Shown here: positions 1-7,594 of the stretch, one piece after another
How positions within the stretch are numbered: position 1 is the first letter of the stretch
Layout: each line of letters starts with the position of its first letter
Assembly (NCBI GenBank): GCA_910587305.1
Contig: CAJUKV010000067.1
Span: forward strand, 1 to 13,741
DNA length: 13,741 nucleotides
Source of the DNA: an uncultured Lachnospiraceae bacterium
Lineage (GTDB): Bacteria; Bacillota; Clostridia; Lachnospirales; Lachnospiraceae
Direction: 5' to 3'
The notes under the pieces: generated by a model
Databases searched by the model: none
Told to the model about the DNA's origin: nothing
Seen by the model: only the letters and a program-made list of their open reading frames with translations
Translations under genes and position numbers: made by a program

Positions 1-30
1 GCTGCGCTTGCGGTACTGCCACCGATAAAG

Positions 31-54
31 AGTTTGGAAGTTTCCTTCCAAACT
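31..54. promoter_or_regulatory. Perfect 10-bp dyad at the DUF1015 promoter (possible operator)
   Basis: AGTTTGGAAG (31-40) and CTTCCAAACT (45-54) are exact reverse complements separated by TTTC. The right arm ends on the first base of the TTGACA box. No T-run follows, so this is not a typical terminator. The position suits a repressor or activator binding site for the gene starting at 118. The regulator is unknown. A terminator remnant of an upstream gene is the main alternative. Confidence 0.5.
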
Positions 55-83
55 TGACACTTCGGATATTTTCGACATATAAT
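54..83 (+). promoter_or_regulatory. Sigma-A type promoter of the DUF1015 gene
   Basis: TTGACA at 54-59 and TATAAT at 78-83 are both perfect consensus boxes, separated by 18 bases. They lie 35 bases upstream of the start codon, which is preceded by GGAGG at 107-111. This is the strongest promoter in the window by inspection. Confidence 0.85.
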
Positions 84-117
84 CAAAACCAGAAAATGAA
101 CTATATGGAGGAAAATT

Positions 118-1359
118 ATGCCTAAAATCACACCATTTCAAAGCGTCAGGCCCAAACCGGAATTAGCCGCCCGGATAGCCGCTCTGCCCTATGACGTTTA
201 TAACCGTAAGGAAGCTGTCATAGAGGTAAACAGAGAGCCTTACTCTTTTTTAAAAATTGACAGAGCCGAAACACAGTTTTCTGACGAAACAGACACTTAT
301 GACCCCAGGGTATATGTCAAGGCGAAAGAGCTGTTAGACGCAATGATTGCGGACGGAACATTTATGATGGATGCCTCCCCCTGCTATTATATTTATGAGT
401 TAACCATGAAAGGACGATCCCAGACAGGGATTGTAGCCTGTTCTTCCATAGACGACTATCAGAACCAGCTTATCAAAAAGCATGAAAATACCAGGGAGGA
501 AAAGGAGCTTGACCGCATCCGACATGTGGACGCCACAGATGCCCATACCGGCCCTATCTTTCTGGTATACCGCTCTAAGCGGGAAATCAACGAAATTGTA
601 ACTACGGCAAAAAAACAGCCGTCTCTCTATGATTTCACATCCCCTGATGGAATCACCCACAGAGTATGGATCATTTCCGATGAAAAAACAATTGCTGATT
701 TGGAGGCTTTGTTTGCCGCCCTTCCTTGTACCTACATCGCCGATGGGCACCACCGCTGCGCCTCAGCCGTAAAGGTCGGATTAAAAAGGCGAACGCAGCA
801 TCCGGACTATACGGGCGATGAAGAATTTAACCGTTTTCTCTCCGTGCTTTTTCCGGATGACCAGCTCTATATTATGCCTTATAACAGAGTGGTAAGCGAT
901 TTAAACGGATTGTCCCCCGAAAGCTTTTTAAAGCAAATTGAAAAAGCGGGCTTTACCGTCGAGTATACGGGGGATAAGCAGATTGCTCCCTGTCAAAAGG
1001 GAACCTTTGGCATGTATCTGACAGGAGGCTGGTATCTGCTTACCGCCCATGAGTCCTTGCTTTCCCCTGACCCGGTTAAGGGACTTGACGTCTCTATTTT
1101 GCAGGATAATTTACTGCGGCCAATTTTAGGTATCCAGGATCCCAGAGTTGACAGACGAATTGATTTTGTGGGAGGTATCCGGGGTCTGGATGAATTAGAA
1201 CGCAGGGTGCACAGCGATATGGCCGTAGCCTTTTCCATGTACGCCACCTCCATTTCCGAGCTCCTTAAAGTGGCCGATGCCGGGCTTTTAATGCCTCCAA
1301 AGTCCACCTGGTTTGAGCCTAAGCTGAGAAGCGGATTATTCATTCACAAACTGTCCTAA
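118..1359 (+). CDS. DUF1015 family protein
   Basis: The 413-residue product matches the DUF1015 family over its full usual length. Landmarks are the N-terminal LPYDVYNR segment (about residues 23-30) and the strongly conserved IADGHHR motif (residues 207-213), whose His and Asp residues suggest a metal or active site. There is no signal peptide or membrane segment, so it should be cytoplasmic. The biochemical function of the family is not established. In Clostridia it is often encoded beside serine-biosynthesis genes (serC, serA), which would have to lie left of this window. The start is supported by GGAGG at 107-111, six bases before ATG, and by a consensus promoter. The gene ends convergently with proB across a structured gap. 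Family assignment is from recognised motifs, and the role is unknown. Confidence 0.85.
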   Translation: MPKITPFQSVRPKPELAARIAALPYDVYNRKEAVIEVNREPYSFLKIDRAETQFSDETDTYDPRVYVKAKELLDAMIADGTFMMDASPCYYIYELTMKGRSQTGIVACSSIDDYQNQLIKKHENTREEKELDRIRHVDATDAHTGPIFLVYRSKREINEIVTTAKKQPSLYDFTSPDGITHRVWIISDEKTIADLEALFAALPCTYIADGHHRCASAVKVGLKRRTQHPDYTGDEEFNRFLSVLFPDDQLYIMPYNRVVSDLNGLSPESFLKQIEKAGFTVEYTGDKQIAPCQKGTFGMYLTGGWYLLTAHESLLSPDPVKGLDVSILQDNLLRPILGIQDPRVDRRIDFVGGIRGLDELERRVHSDMAVAFSMYATSISELLKVADAGLLMPPKSTWFEPKLRSGLFIHKLS

Positions 1360-1643
1360 CGCGTGCTTGAAAAATCATTCCTGTCATTTACACTCTCCTT
1401 TGCTTATTTCCCCGATTGTACATGCCAGCCGCAAACGCAGCTTCTTTGCAAGTCCCCGCCGAAAGCCTCAAGCGACAATTTTACAGCCTTAAGATCGGCG
1501 GGGTATGCGACCTGCGGCATTCGCCAAATATTCCTATCAAACCGGCCGCCGGCTTTCGGCAGCCGCCTGGCTCATTTCCCGCCCAAGTCAAATGGATATG
1601 CAAGCATGTCCGCCTGGCTCGTTGCTCGCGGGAATAAAGTTTT
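1360..1643. repeat. GC-rich structured convergent intergenic region, probably a dispersed repeat
   Basis: This gap lies between the convergent DUF1015 and proB genes and holds no gene I can support. It contains CCCCGCCGA (1454-1462) with its exact reverse complement at 1495-1503. It also contains GCCGAAAGCC (1458-1467) with its exact reverse complement at 1551-1560. The two pairings share bases 1458-1462 and so exclude each other. An 11-base direct repeat, CCGCCTGGCTC, occurs at 1563-1573 and 1610-1620. It may serve as a bidirectional terminator or be a remnant of an intergenic repeat family. No clear T-run terminator is visible. Confidence 0.5.
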
Positions 1644-2450
1644 TTATGCCTTGAACAAAGTGCCAATCTCTTTTCCTTCCAGTATTCTGCTGATATTTAC
1701 CACATCATTGCCGTTGGCAATCACCATATCAACGCCAATTTCATTTGCAATCTTAGCCGCCGCAATTTTGGTTGCCATGCCCCCTGTGCCAAACGTGGTG
1801 TCCGATCCCTTGGCCATAGCGTACAAATTCTCGTCGATTTTCTCCACACAGCTCACAAATTCGGCCTTCTTATTATTTCTGGGGTCGTCCGTATAAAGGC
1901 CGTCTATATCGGATAAAAGAATCAGCATATCCGCCTCCACCATTTGGGCAACGGTGGCCGAAAGAGTATCATTGTCTCCAAAATTTTCATCCTGAATCTG
2001 ATCCGTGGAAACGGTATCATTTTCGTTTACAATGGGAATAACCCCCATATTCAAAAGCTCGTGAAAGGTATTCTCCGCATTCAACCTGCTGATTTCATTG
2101 GTCAAAGTTCTCTTGGTAATTAAAATCTGCGCGATTGTCTGGTTGTACTCCGCAAAAAGTTTCTGGTAAATCATCATCAGCCTTGCCTGTCCCACTGCCG
2201 CACATGCCTGCTTTTCCGAAAGGCTGCGAGGCTTTCCCTTGATTCCCAGCGCTTTCCTGCCCGCTCCAATGGCCCCTGAGGATACCAGCACAATCTCTTT
2301 GTTTTGATTTCTGATATCCGTCAAAACTCTGGCCAGCTTTTCCATCTTAAGAAGATTTAAATGCCCCGTATCCATATGGGTGATGGTGGACGTACCAATC
2401 TTCACTACAATCCTCTTTTTATCTTTTAGAAATTCTCTGTTCATCTGCAC
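1644..2450 (-). CDS. proB: Glutamate 5-kinase, short form without PUA domain
   Basis: ProB phosphorylates L-glutamate with ATP to gamma-glutamyl phosphate, the first step of proline synthesis. The 268-residue product has the amino-acid-kinase landmarks in order: VVKIGTSTIT near the N-terminus, VSSGAIGAGR, NENDTV, FGDNDTLSATVA, LLSDIDGLYTDDP and FGTGGMATKIAAAKIA. The length fits the short enzymes that end after the kinase domain and lack the C-terminal PUA domain of the E. coli type. Translation can begin at GTG (2450), five bases after AAAGGA, or at ATG (2444), eleven bases after it. GTG is kept here on spacing, but the choice is open. The usual partner proA is absent from the adjacent sequence, so the gene appears alone, with its own leader of about 160 bases. 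Confidence 0.95.
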   Translation of the reverse strand: MQMNREFLKDKKRIVVKIGTSTITHMDTGHLNLLKMEKLARVLTDIRNQNKEIVLVSSGAIGAGRKALGIKGKPRSLSEKQACAAVGQARLMMIYQKLFAEYNQTIAQILITKRTLTNEISRLNAENTFHELLNMGVIPIVNENDTVSTDQIQDENFGDNDTLSATVAQMVEADMLILLSDIDGLYTDDPRNNKKAEFVSCVEKIDENLYAMAKGSDTTFGTGGMATKIAAAKIANEIGVDMVIANGNDVVNISRILEGKEIGTLFKA

Positions 2451-2503
2451 ATATTTCCTTTCGTGAAAGTTGTTGATACTTAATCTCTCTTTATAATTTT
2501 TTC

Positions 2504-2530
2504 ATAAATATTTACTGATAAATATTTACT
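2504..2530. repeat. Two direct repeats with palindromic core in the proB leader
   Basis: ATAAATATTTACT occurs at 2504-2516 and again at 2518-2530, a period of 14. Each copy contains the self-complementary core TAAATATTTA. A second pair, GCATAAATT, lies at 2574-2582 and 2587-2595. The spacing and palindromic cores could fit a dimeric regulator, but the region is AT-rich and chance repeats are possible. Confidence 0.35.
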
Positions 2531-2609
2531 CTCTCATCTTTTACTCACAAATCTTTCTAATACAACTATCCATGCATAAATTCTTAGCATAAATTTTTGT
2601 CACGATAAG

Positions 2610-2638
2610 ATAATACCCCACAAAAGGAGTATTCGCAA
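2610..2638 (-). promoter_or_regulatory. Candidate proB promoter
   Basis: Read on the minus strand, TTGCGA (2638-2633) and TATTAT (2615-2610) are separated by 17 bases. This leaves an untranslated leader of about 160 bases before the proB start. The promoter lies just past the end of the upstream ASKHA gene, implying that proB can be transcribed on its own. No T-box motif is seen in the leader. Confidence 0.45.
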
Positions 2639-2647
2639 GTATCACTG

Positions 2648-4087
2648 TCAATCAGGAAACGACATGTGCTTAAAAAACAGCTCCTGAAACCTGCTCTCCT
2701 TTGCCAGCTCCACATGCTCAATCTCTTCGCTTTGTCTTTCCATATTTTCCAACGTCTTTTCGGAAAGCAGAGCCATCGCCGCGCCCGTTCCTGCCAGATT
2801 TCCTGCCTGCAAAAATTTCTCTCTTGCAATATCAGGGAAAAGCCCGATTGCAATTCCGCTTTCTATTTCAATATAACATCCAAAAGCCCCTGCCAGATAA
2901 ATCCTGTCAAGCTGGTCCGCCTTCATGTCCGCTTTGTTTAACAATATTTCCATGCCGGCCCGCAGAGCGCTGACCGAAAGCTGGAGCTGACGCACATCCT
3001 CCGCCTCCAAATAAACCGGCGCTCTCTCGTCTGTCAAAAGGAACCGGCGCTTTTGGCTCTTTTCCTTCCCCTCATCAATCCGCCTGCAGATTTTTTCGCA
3101 AACGCCTGCCCTTTTTGCTTCCTGCCTGCTTTTCATGTATCCGGTTCCGTCTATTACGCCGCTCCTGTATAGCAAAGCCACCACATTTATCAGACCGGAC
3201 CCGCAGATTCCCATGGCCTGGCCGCCGCCAATCACCCTGCAAACAATATCCTGCATCGGGAAGCTTCCATTTAACGACACCCTATCAATCGCCCCCGGGG
3301 CGGCGCGCATTCCCTGGCTGATGGCCCCGCCCTCCAGAGCCGGGCCGGCCGCCGCCGAGCAGGCGTATTTTTTATTCTCACATTCCAGAATAATTTCCCC
3401 ATTGGTTCCAATATCCACCGCCATTATTCTGCCGCTATGTTCCGCATGGTTTACATAACTATAAACAGCCAACGCGTCCGCTCCTACATAACCTCCTATA
3501 GGCGGCATTATAAGAAAAACCGCATCCTGCAAAAATTGAAATCCCAGCTTTTGCCCCTCCGTTCGAACAGTACCCTTGTAATCAGGGGCAAAAGGCGCCC
3601 TGGCCAGTTCTACCGGCCTTATCCCCATCAGGATTTCACACATAGCCGTATTTCCCACGATAGACACTTTTCTGATAAATACTTTGCCGTCCCTCCCGCC
3701 GGTTTGGACCTGATCATAAATTTGTTCCGCCATCTGCATCGCCATTTCATCTAATTTTTTCACAAGAAGCGCCTGCATCCTTTTAAGGGTGTCGTCCTTT
3801 TCCACCGCGGCCTGTATTCTGCTAATCACATCCGCCCCAAAGGCCGCCTGGGGATTAGCCCCTGTCTCCACCCCCAAAAGCCTGCCGTCCTCCAAATCCC
3901 AAAGCATTCCTGCCACAGTGGTGGTCCCAACGTCAAAGGAAATTCCAAGCCCTGTTCCCCGTTCTATCCGAAAGCCCTCCGGGAACCGGATTTTTACCTG
4001 CTTATTGGTATTTAATTTCTGAAAAATTCCACATCCGTTGCAGCTTACACGCTTACACCCCGGACATCTGCTGTTAAGTCCCGCCAT
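2648..4087 (-). CDS. ASKHA-domain (DUF4445) ATPase, corrinoid-activator-like
   Basis: The protein belongs to the ASKHA superfamily branch that includes RACo-type reductive activators of corrinoid proteins, which use ATP to help return cobalt to Co(I). Visible landmarks, numbered from ATG at 4087, are the first phosphate motif DVGTTT (52-57), the second, VDIGTNGE (from about 224), a GICGSGLIN segment, and the C-terminal YLAGAFGCYIE motif (from about 397). At about 479 residues it is shorter than full RACo proteins. It lacks an N-terminal 2Fe-2S ferredoxin domain but carries a cysteine cluster, C8-x2-C11-x4-C16-x2-C19, that could bind a metal or Fe-S centre. An upstream in-frame ATG (4105) exists, but GGAGG overlaps that codon, favouring 4087. 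No corrinoid protein or methyltransferase partner is encoded nearby, so its target is unknown. Confidence 0.8.
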   Translation of the reverse strand: MAGLNSRCPGCKRVSCNGCGIFQKLNTNKQVKIRFPEGFRIERGTGLGISFDVGTTTVAGMLWDLEDGRLLGVETGANPQAAFGADVISRIQAAVEKDDTLKRMQALLVKKLDEMAMQMAEQIYDQVQTGGRDGKVFIRKVSIVGNTAMCEILMGIRPVELARAPFAPDYKGTVRTEGQKLGFQFLQDAVFLIMPPIGGYVGADALAVYSYVNHAEHSGRIMAVDIGTNGEIILECENKKYACSAAAGPALEGGAISQGMRAAPGAIDRVSLNGSFPMQDIVCRVIGGGQAMGICGSGLINVVALLYRSGVIDGTGYMKSRQEAKRAGVCEKICRRIDEGKEKSQKRRFLLTDERAPVYLEAEDVRQLQLSVSALRAGMEILLNKADMKADQLDRIYLAGAFGCYIEIESGIAIGLFPDIAREKFLQAGNLAGTGAAMALLSEKTLENMERQSEEIEHVELAKESRFQELFFKHMSFPD

Positions 4088-4128
4088 CTTACCTCTACCC
4101 TCCATGCTTTTGTTAGCCCAACTATTTT

Positions 4129-4157
4129 AGAATAGCACAAAATCCTTGCTTTTTTAA
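4129..4157 (-). promoter_or_regulatory. Candidate promoter of the ASKHA gene (extended -10)
   Basis: On the minus strand TTAAAA (4157-4152) is followed after 17 bases by TATTCT (4134-4129), which is preceded by TGC and so forms an extended -10 element. It lies about 40 bases before the start codon and overlaps the divergent promoter for the methyltransferase. Confidence 0.5.
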
Positions 4158-4174
4158 CTATATTTCTCTATTAT
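4146..4174 (+). promoter_or_regulatory. Candidate promoter of the methyltransferase gene
   Basis: TTGCTT (4146-4151) and TATTAT (4169-4174) are separated by 17 bases. The boxes interleave with the divergent minus-strand promoter, so the two genes could compete for polymerase or be co-regulated. Confidence 0.45.
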
Positions 4175-4249
4175 CTAATCATACCTATTCAGCTTTTGGC
4201 TTCATAGTTATTGAATCCGGCTATTAATTGGTAGGGAGGATTGGTTCTT

Positions 4250-5152
4250 ATGTGGATAGCAGATAATTGGAAAGAATACGAAGTCATAGACACTTCCGGC
4301 GGTGAAAAATTAGAGCGCTGGGGTGACTATATCCTTTTGCGCCCCGACCCACAGGTCATCTGGGATACTCCCAAAAACGCAAAAGAATGGAACCGCTTAA
4401 ACGGACATTATCACCGCAGCACTAAAGGCGGCGGCGAATGGGAATTTTTTCATCTTCCGCAGGAATGGAGCATTCATTATAGAGAGCTTACCTTCCGTTT
4501 AAAGCCTTTTAGCTTTAAGCATACCGGCCTTTTCCCCGAACAGGCGGTAAACTGGGACTGGTTTAGCCGGATTATTCAAAATGCCAACCGCCCTTTCAAG
4601 GTTCTGAATCTGTTTGCCTACACCGGGGGCGCCACACTGGCAGCGGCAAAGGCCGGGGCAAGCGTCACCCATGTGGACGCCTCTAAAGGCATGGTCACCT
4701 GGGCAAAGGAAAATGCGGTATCTTCCGGCCTCTCGGACGCCCCTATCCGCTGGCTGGTTGACGACTGCGTTAAATTCGTGGAACGGGAAATACGCAGAGG
4801 AAATACTTACGATGGCATTATTATGGATCCGCCCTCCTATGGAAGGGGCCCTAAAGGGGAAGTCTGGAAAATGGAAGAAAGTATTTACCCCTTTATCCGG
4901 TTGACGGCCGGACTGCTTCACAAAGACTCTCTTTTCTTCCTGATCAATTCCTACACTACAGGTTTACAGCCGGCGGTGCTTACTTACTTACTCAGTACCA
5001 CAATTGGCAAAAAATGGGGCGGGCAGGTAGTCTCCTCTGAAATAGGACTACCCGTAACGGGCAGCGGACTCATCCTTCCCTGTGGAGCCAGCGGCCGTTG
5101 GATGAATGGGGATGTTTCGCCATATTCGGAGAATAAAGCATTCACAAAATAG
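4250..5152 (+). CDS. Class I SAM-dependent methyltransferase, RlmI/RlmK-like
   Basis: The 300-residue product has a Rossmann methyltransferase fold signature: the SAM-binding motif I VLNLFAYTGG (118-127), an acidic strand ending HVDASKG, and the catalytic-loop type motif DPPSYGRG starting at D193. This pattern is typical of the COG1092 group (RlmI, RlmK), which methylates cytosine C5 or guanine N7 in 23S rRNA. The protein is shorter than RlmI because it lacks the N-terminal PUA domain, so its exact substrate is unproven, but RNA is likely. A TTG codon at 4241 would extend it by three residues. ATG at 4250 is preferred because GGGAGGA (4234-4240) sits at normal spacing before it. It is transcribed divergently from the ASKHA gene. 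Confidence 0.85.
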   Translation: MWIADNWKEYEVIDTSGGEKLERWGDYILLRPDPQVIWDTPKNAKEWNRLNGHYHRSTKGGGEWEFFHLPQEWSIHYRELTFRLKPFSFKHTGLFPEQAVNWDWFSRIIQNANRPFKVLNLFAYTGGATLAAAKAGASVTHVDASKGMVTWAKENAVSSGLSDAPIRWLVDDCVKFVEREIRRGNTYDGIIMDPPSYGRGPKGEVWKMEESIYPFIRLTAGLLHKDSLFFLINSYTTGLQPAVLTYLLSTTIGKKWGGQVVSSEIGLPVTGSGLILPCGASGRWMNGDVSPYSENKAFTK

Positions 5153-5247
5153 TGGGTAAGGATAAAACGCTCAATGACCCTTAAAATTTTCAAATTTTTT
5201 ATAATAATATATAATAATAAATGATAGGAAATTTTTCCGTAATAGTG

Positions 5248-5253
5248 TATAAT
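5248..5253 (+). promoter_or_regulatory. Candidate -10 box for trpS
   Basis: TATAAT (5248-5253) lies within AATAGTGTATAAT, a 13-mer that also occurs in the promoter of the large helicase gene on the other strand. No convincing -35 hexamer stands 16-18 bases upstream; the sequence there is TAGGAA-like. The leader would be about 130 bases. It contains no T-box conserved motif. Confidence 0.45.
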
Positions 5254-5350
5254 GAGCACAGTGCGTCTCTTATGGAATCATACTTTTGTGTTAATGGTTT
5301 CATGTATTTGATTCGTGTGTTCAAAAAGAATTGAAAAAAATAATAAGATT

Positions 5351-5382
5351 AAGGTGAACTTTGTTCACCCGCAGAAATGAGG
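5351..5382 (+). repeat. Leader repeat copy 1: dyad plus ribosome binding site, before trpS
   Basis: AAGGTGAACTTTGTTCACC (5351-5369) contains the perfect dyad GGTGAAC/GTTCACC around TTT. One base later comes GCAGAAATGAGG (5371-5382), which includes most of the trpS Shine-Dalgarno sequence. The same two blocks recur at 7595-7627 before the 66-residue protein gene. The hairpin ends 11 bases before the AGGAG element and could influence translation or bind a regulator. Confidence 0.75.
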
Positions 5383-5388
5383 AGAAAT

Positions 5389-6474
5389 ATGTCAAAAATT
5401 ATTTTAACCGGTGACAGACCCACCGGCCGTCTTCACGTAGGACACTACGTTGGTTCACTGAAAGGCCGTGTAGCGCTGCAAAATTCCGGTATCTATGATA
5501 AAATTTTTATAATGATTGCCGATGCGCAGGCCCTTACGGACAATGCGGAACAGCCTGAAAAGGTTCGCCAGAATATTATTGAGGTTGCCTTAGATTACTT
5601 ATCCTGCGGCCTCGATCCCAGGAAATCCACGCTGTTAATCCAGTCCCAGATTCCCGAACTGTGCGAACTTTCCTTTTATTATATGAACCTTGTGACGGTT
5701 TCCAGACTTCAACGGAATCCTACGGTAAAATCTGAAATTCAAATGCGTAATTTTGAGGCCAGCATACCTGTAGGTTTCTTTACTTATCCTATCAGCCAGG
5801 CGGCCGATATCACAGCCTTCAAGGCGACCACCGTTCCCGTAGGGGAAGACCAGCTGCCCATGATAGAGCAGACAAAAGAAATCGTGCGGAAGTTTAACTC
5901 CGTTTATGGGGATACGCTGGTGGAGCCGGACGTTTTGCTTCCCGACAACAAAGCGTGCCTGCGTCTGCCGGGTATTGACGGCAAGGCTAAGATGAGCAAA
6001 TCCTTAAACAACTGCATTTACCTGTCCGATACGGAAGAAGATGTGCGCAAAAAGGTTATGTCCATGTTCACCGACCCGAACCACCTGCAGGTTTCCGATC
6101 CCGGACGGGTGGAAGGCAACCCTGTGTTTATTTATCTGGACGCTTTCTGCGAAACGGATATGTTTGCGGAATACCTTCCCGATTACGCAAACCTTGACGA
6201 ACTAAAGGCCCATTACACCAGAGGCGGCCTTGGGGACGTGAAGGTGAAAAAGTTCTTAAATAAAGTGCTGCAGGAAGTGCTGTCTCCTATCCGCGCAAGA
6301 AGAAAAGAATGGGAGCAGAATATTCCTGCCGTTTACGAAATTCTTCGCGAGGGCAGCCTTGCCGCCAGGGAAGTTGCCGCACAAACCCTGTCGGATGTCA
6401 AAAATTCCATGAAGATCAACTATTTTGACGACCAGGCTCTGATTACCGAGCAGGCCCAAAAGTACGCGCAGTAA
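5389..6474 (+). CDS. trpS: Tryptophanyl-tRNA synthetase
   Basis: This enzyme charges tRNA-Trp with tryptophan using ATP. It is a class I aminoacyl-tRNA synthetase: the HIGH-type signature is HVGH (16-19), in the context GDRPTGRLHVGH, and the second signature KMSKS is exact (201-205). Between them, the segment VGEDQ lies in the Rossmann core. The length of 361 residues is normal to slightly long for bacterial TrpRS. An ATG at 5377 would add four residues, but it overlaps the AGGAG (5380-5384) that serves the ATG at 5389. The sequence MSKIILTGD is also the typical enzyme start, so 5389 is chosen despite the short four-base spacing. A DUF5721 gene follows after 66 bases, probably on the same transcript. 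Confidence 0.97.
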   Translation: MSKIILTGDRPTGRLHVGHYVGSLKGRVALQNSGIYDKIFIMIADAQALTDNAEQPEKVRQNIIEVALDYLSCGLDPRKSTLLIQSQIPELCELSFYYMNLVTVSRLQRNPTVKSEIQMRNFEASIPVGFFTYPISQAADITAFKATTVPVGEDQLPMIEQTKEIVRKFNSVYGDTLVEPDVLLPDNKACLRLPGIDGKAKMSKSLNNCIYLSDTEEDVRKKVMSMFTDPNHLQVSDPGRVEGNPVFIYLDAFCETDMFAEYLPDYANLDELKAHYTRGGLGDVKVKKFLNKVLQEVLSPIRARRKEWEQNIPAVYEILREGSLAAREVAAQTLSDVKNSMKINYFDDQALITEQAQKYAQ

Positions 6475-6540
6475 CCGGCTCTCTTGCCGCACCTGCAAAT
6501 AACGTCACCGTAAATTCTCTCATCCATGGAGGATACCGCC

Positions 6541-7044
6541 ATGAAAGCCTATCAGATAAAAGATGTGAAAAATTTTATGGGCAAACTGCTTGGCACAAAC
6601 GCTTTTGACGCTTTTCTGCTGGCTGAAGCATCCATCACCACCTACAATACCTTTGTGATTGACGGCCATATTGAAAAGGGATTTTTTACCGGCGATATCA
6701 ACGATGACAATATACTGCCTCCTTATGAGTTTTCCCAGTGGGCCGATATGCGTAAAATCTGCTTTGATATCATCAAAGGCAGACGCACCCCGGTCAACTT
6801 TAAACTGGTGCTGCACTTAAAACCGGAGCAGATTGATGAAATACTCCAAAATGGAAATGCTAATGTTACCTTATCCGATATCAAAGCTTTTGTTTTAAAC
6901 ATAAAATACGATGGCAGTATGCTCACCTGCATCACTGCCACCGCTTTTTATACTTTTCTTCCTGATAAAACCCCTGATAAACTGTGGGATGATTTCGTTT
7001 CTCATTTCCTGTCAAAAAGCGAGATTGCATTTGAGGAATCTTAA
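6541..7044 (+). CDS. DUF5721 family protein
   Basis: I recognise this 167-residue protein as resembling the DUF5721 family of Clostridia, whose function is not known. The sequence opens MKAYQIKDVKNFMGKLL, followed by FDAFLLAEASITTYNTF. It has no signal peptide, membrane segment or known catalytic motif, and appears to be a compact soluble alpha/beta protein. The start at 6541 is set by GGAGG (6528-6532) with eight bases of spacing; an upstream in-frame ATG at 6526 overlaps that site and is rejected. It lies 66 bases after trpS on the same strand with no terminator between, suggesting co-transcription. That association does not by itself indicate a role in translation. Confidence 0.75.
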   Translation: MKAYQIKDVKNFMGKLLGTNAFDAFLLAEASITTYNTFVIDGHIEKGFFTGDINDDNILPPYEFSQWADMRKICFDIIKGRRTPVNFKLVLHLKPEQIDEILQNGNANVTLSDIKAFVLNIKYDGSMLTCITATAFYTFLPDKTPDKLWDDFVSHFLSKSEIAFEES

Positions 7045-7103
7045 ACTGCCGGGCTCTTTTCACATTTATGCCCACTTCATAACTGGAGGCAGGATATTGC
7101 CCA

Positions 7104-7109
7104 TATAAT
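7104..7109 (+). promoter_or_regulatory. Possible -10 box for the PIN gene
   Basis: TATAAT at 7104-7109 lies about 40 bases before the TTG start of the PIN gene. A second candidate, TACAAT, is at 7114-7119. Neither has a good -35 partner, so the call is tentative. Confidence 0.3.
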
Positions 7110-7146
7110 AGGTTACAATATATTTCATAATGGAAAGGACAAAATA

Positions 7147-7578
7147 TTGAAAATCTATTTAGACAATTGTTGCTATAACAGGCCCTTTGATGATCAGACC
7201 CAGATAAAAATTCATCTTGAAGCGCAGGCAAAATTATATATTCAGGCAAAAATTAAAGAAGGCGTTTATGATTTGGTGTGGTCTTATATTTTAGACTATG
7301 AAAATGGAAAAAATCCTTATGAAGAAAAGCGTCTCGCAATAGCTCCATGGAAAACAATTGCCACCTCATGTATTGCTGAAGAAACTGAAGATATTCTCCT
7401 GTTCGCAGAATCCCTTGCTTTAAAAGGAATAAAATCATATGACGCGCTGCACATTTCCTGTGCCGTGGCCGCTCATTGTGAATACTACTTAACTACTGAT
7501 AAAAAGCTGCTCAACACCCCAATACCTGAAATAAGAATTGTCAGTCCAATAGCTTTTCTAAATGAAATGGAGGATTAA
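7147..7578 (+). CDS. PIN-domain ribonuclease, probable toxin of a toxin-antitoxin pair
   Basis: The 143-residue product has the size and layout of a single PIN domain, a metal-dependent RNase fold common among type II toxins. The conserved acidic residues are visible: D6 in YLDNCC, E52, D99 in SYDALH and D118 in LTTDKKLL, so the active site looks intact. Translation starts at TTG, with AAAGGA (7134-7139) seven bases upstream; no ATG gives a better N-terminus because IYLDN must be included. No antitoxin gene precedes it. The 66-residue protein encoded 55 bases downstream is the likely partner. RNA target and toxicity are inferred from the family only. Confidence 0.8.
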   Translation: MKIYLDNCCYNRPFDDQTQIKIHLEAQAKLYIQAKIKEGVYDLVWSYILDYENGKNPYEEKRLAIAPWKTIATSCIAEETEDILLFAESLALKGIKSYDALHISCAVAAHCEYYLTTDKKLLNTPIPEIRIVSPIAFLNEMED

Positions 7579-7594
7579 GAGCGGAAATAAAGCA

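Noticed and set aside
31..54. Rho-independent terminator of an upstream gene
   Set aside because: No T-run follows the stem; instead a -35 hexamer begins at the right arm.
1363..1896. 177-codon plus-strand reading frame
   Set aside because: It runs antisense over the end of proB, has no ribosome binding site, and its peptide shows no recognisable family.
2648..4105. ATG at 4105 as start of the ASKHA gene
   Set aside because: GGAGG overlaps this codon and serves the in-frame ATG at 4087; sequence before 4105 has only a weak ribosome site.
5351..5369. GAAC-TTT-GTTC core as a LexA (SOS) box
   Set aside because: The Firmicutes LexA site has four bases between GAAC and GTTC; here there are three, and neither trpS nor the small gene is a typical SOS gene.
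5153..5388. Tryptophan T-box riboswitch before trpS
   Set aside because: The conserved T-box antiterminator motif (GGTGGNACCGCG-type) and a following terminator are absent.
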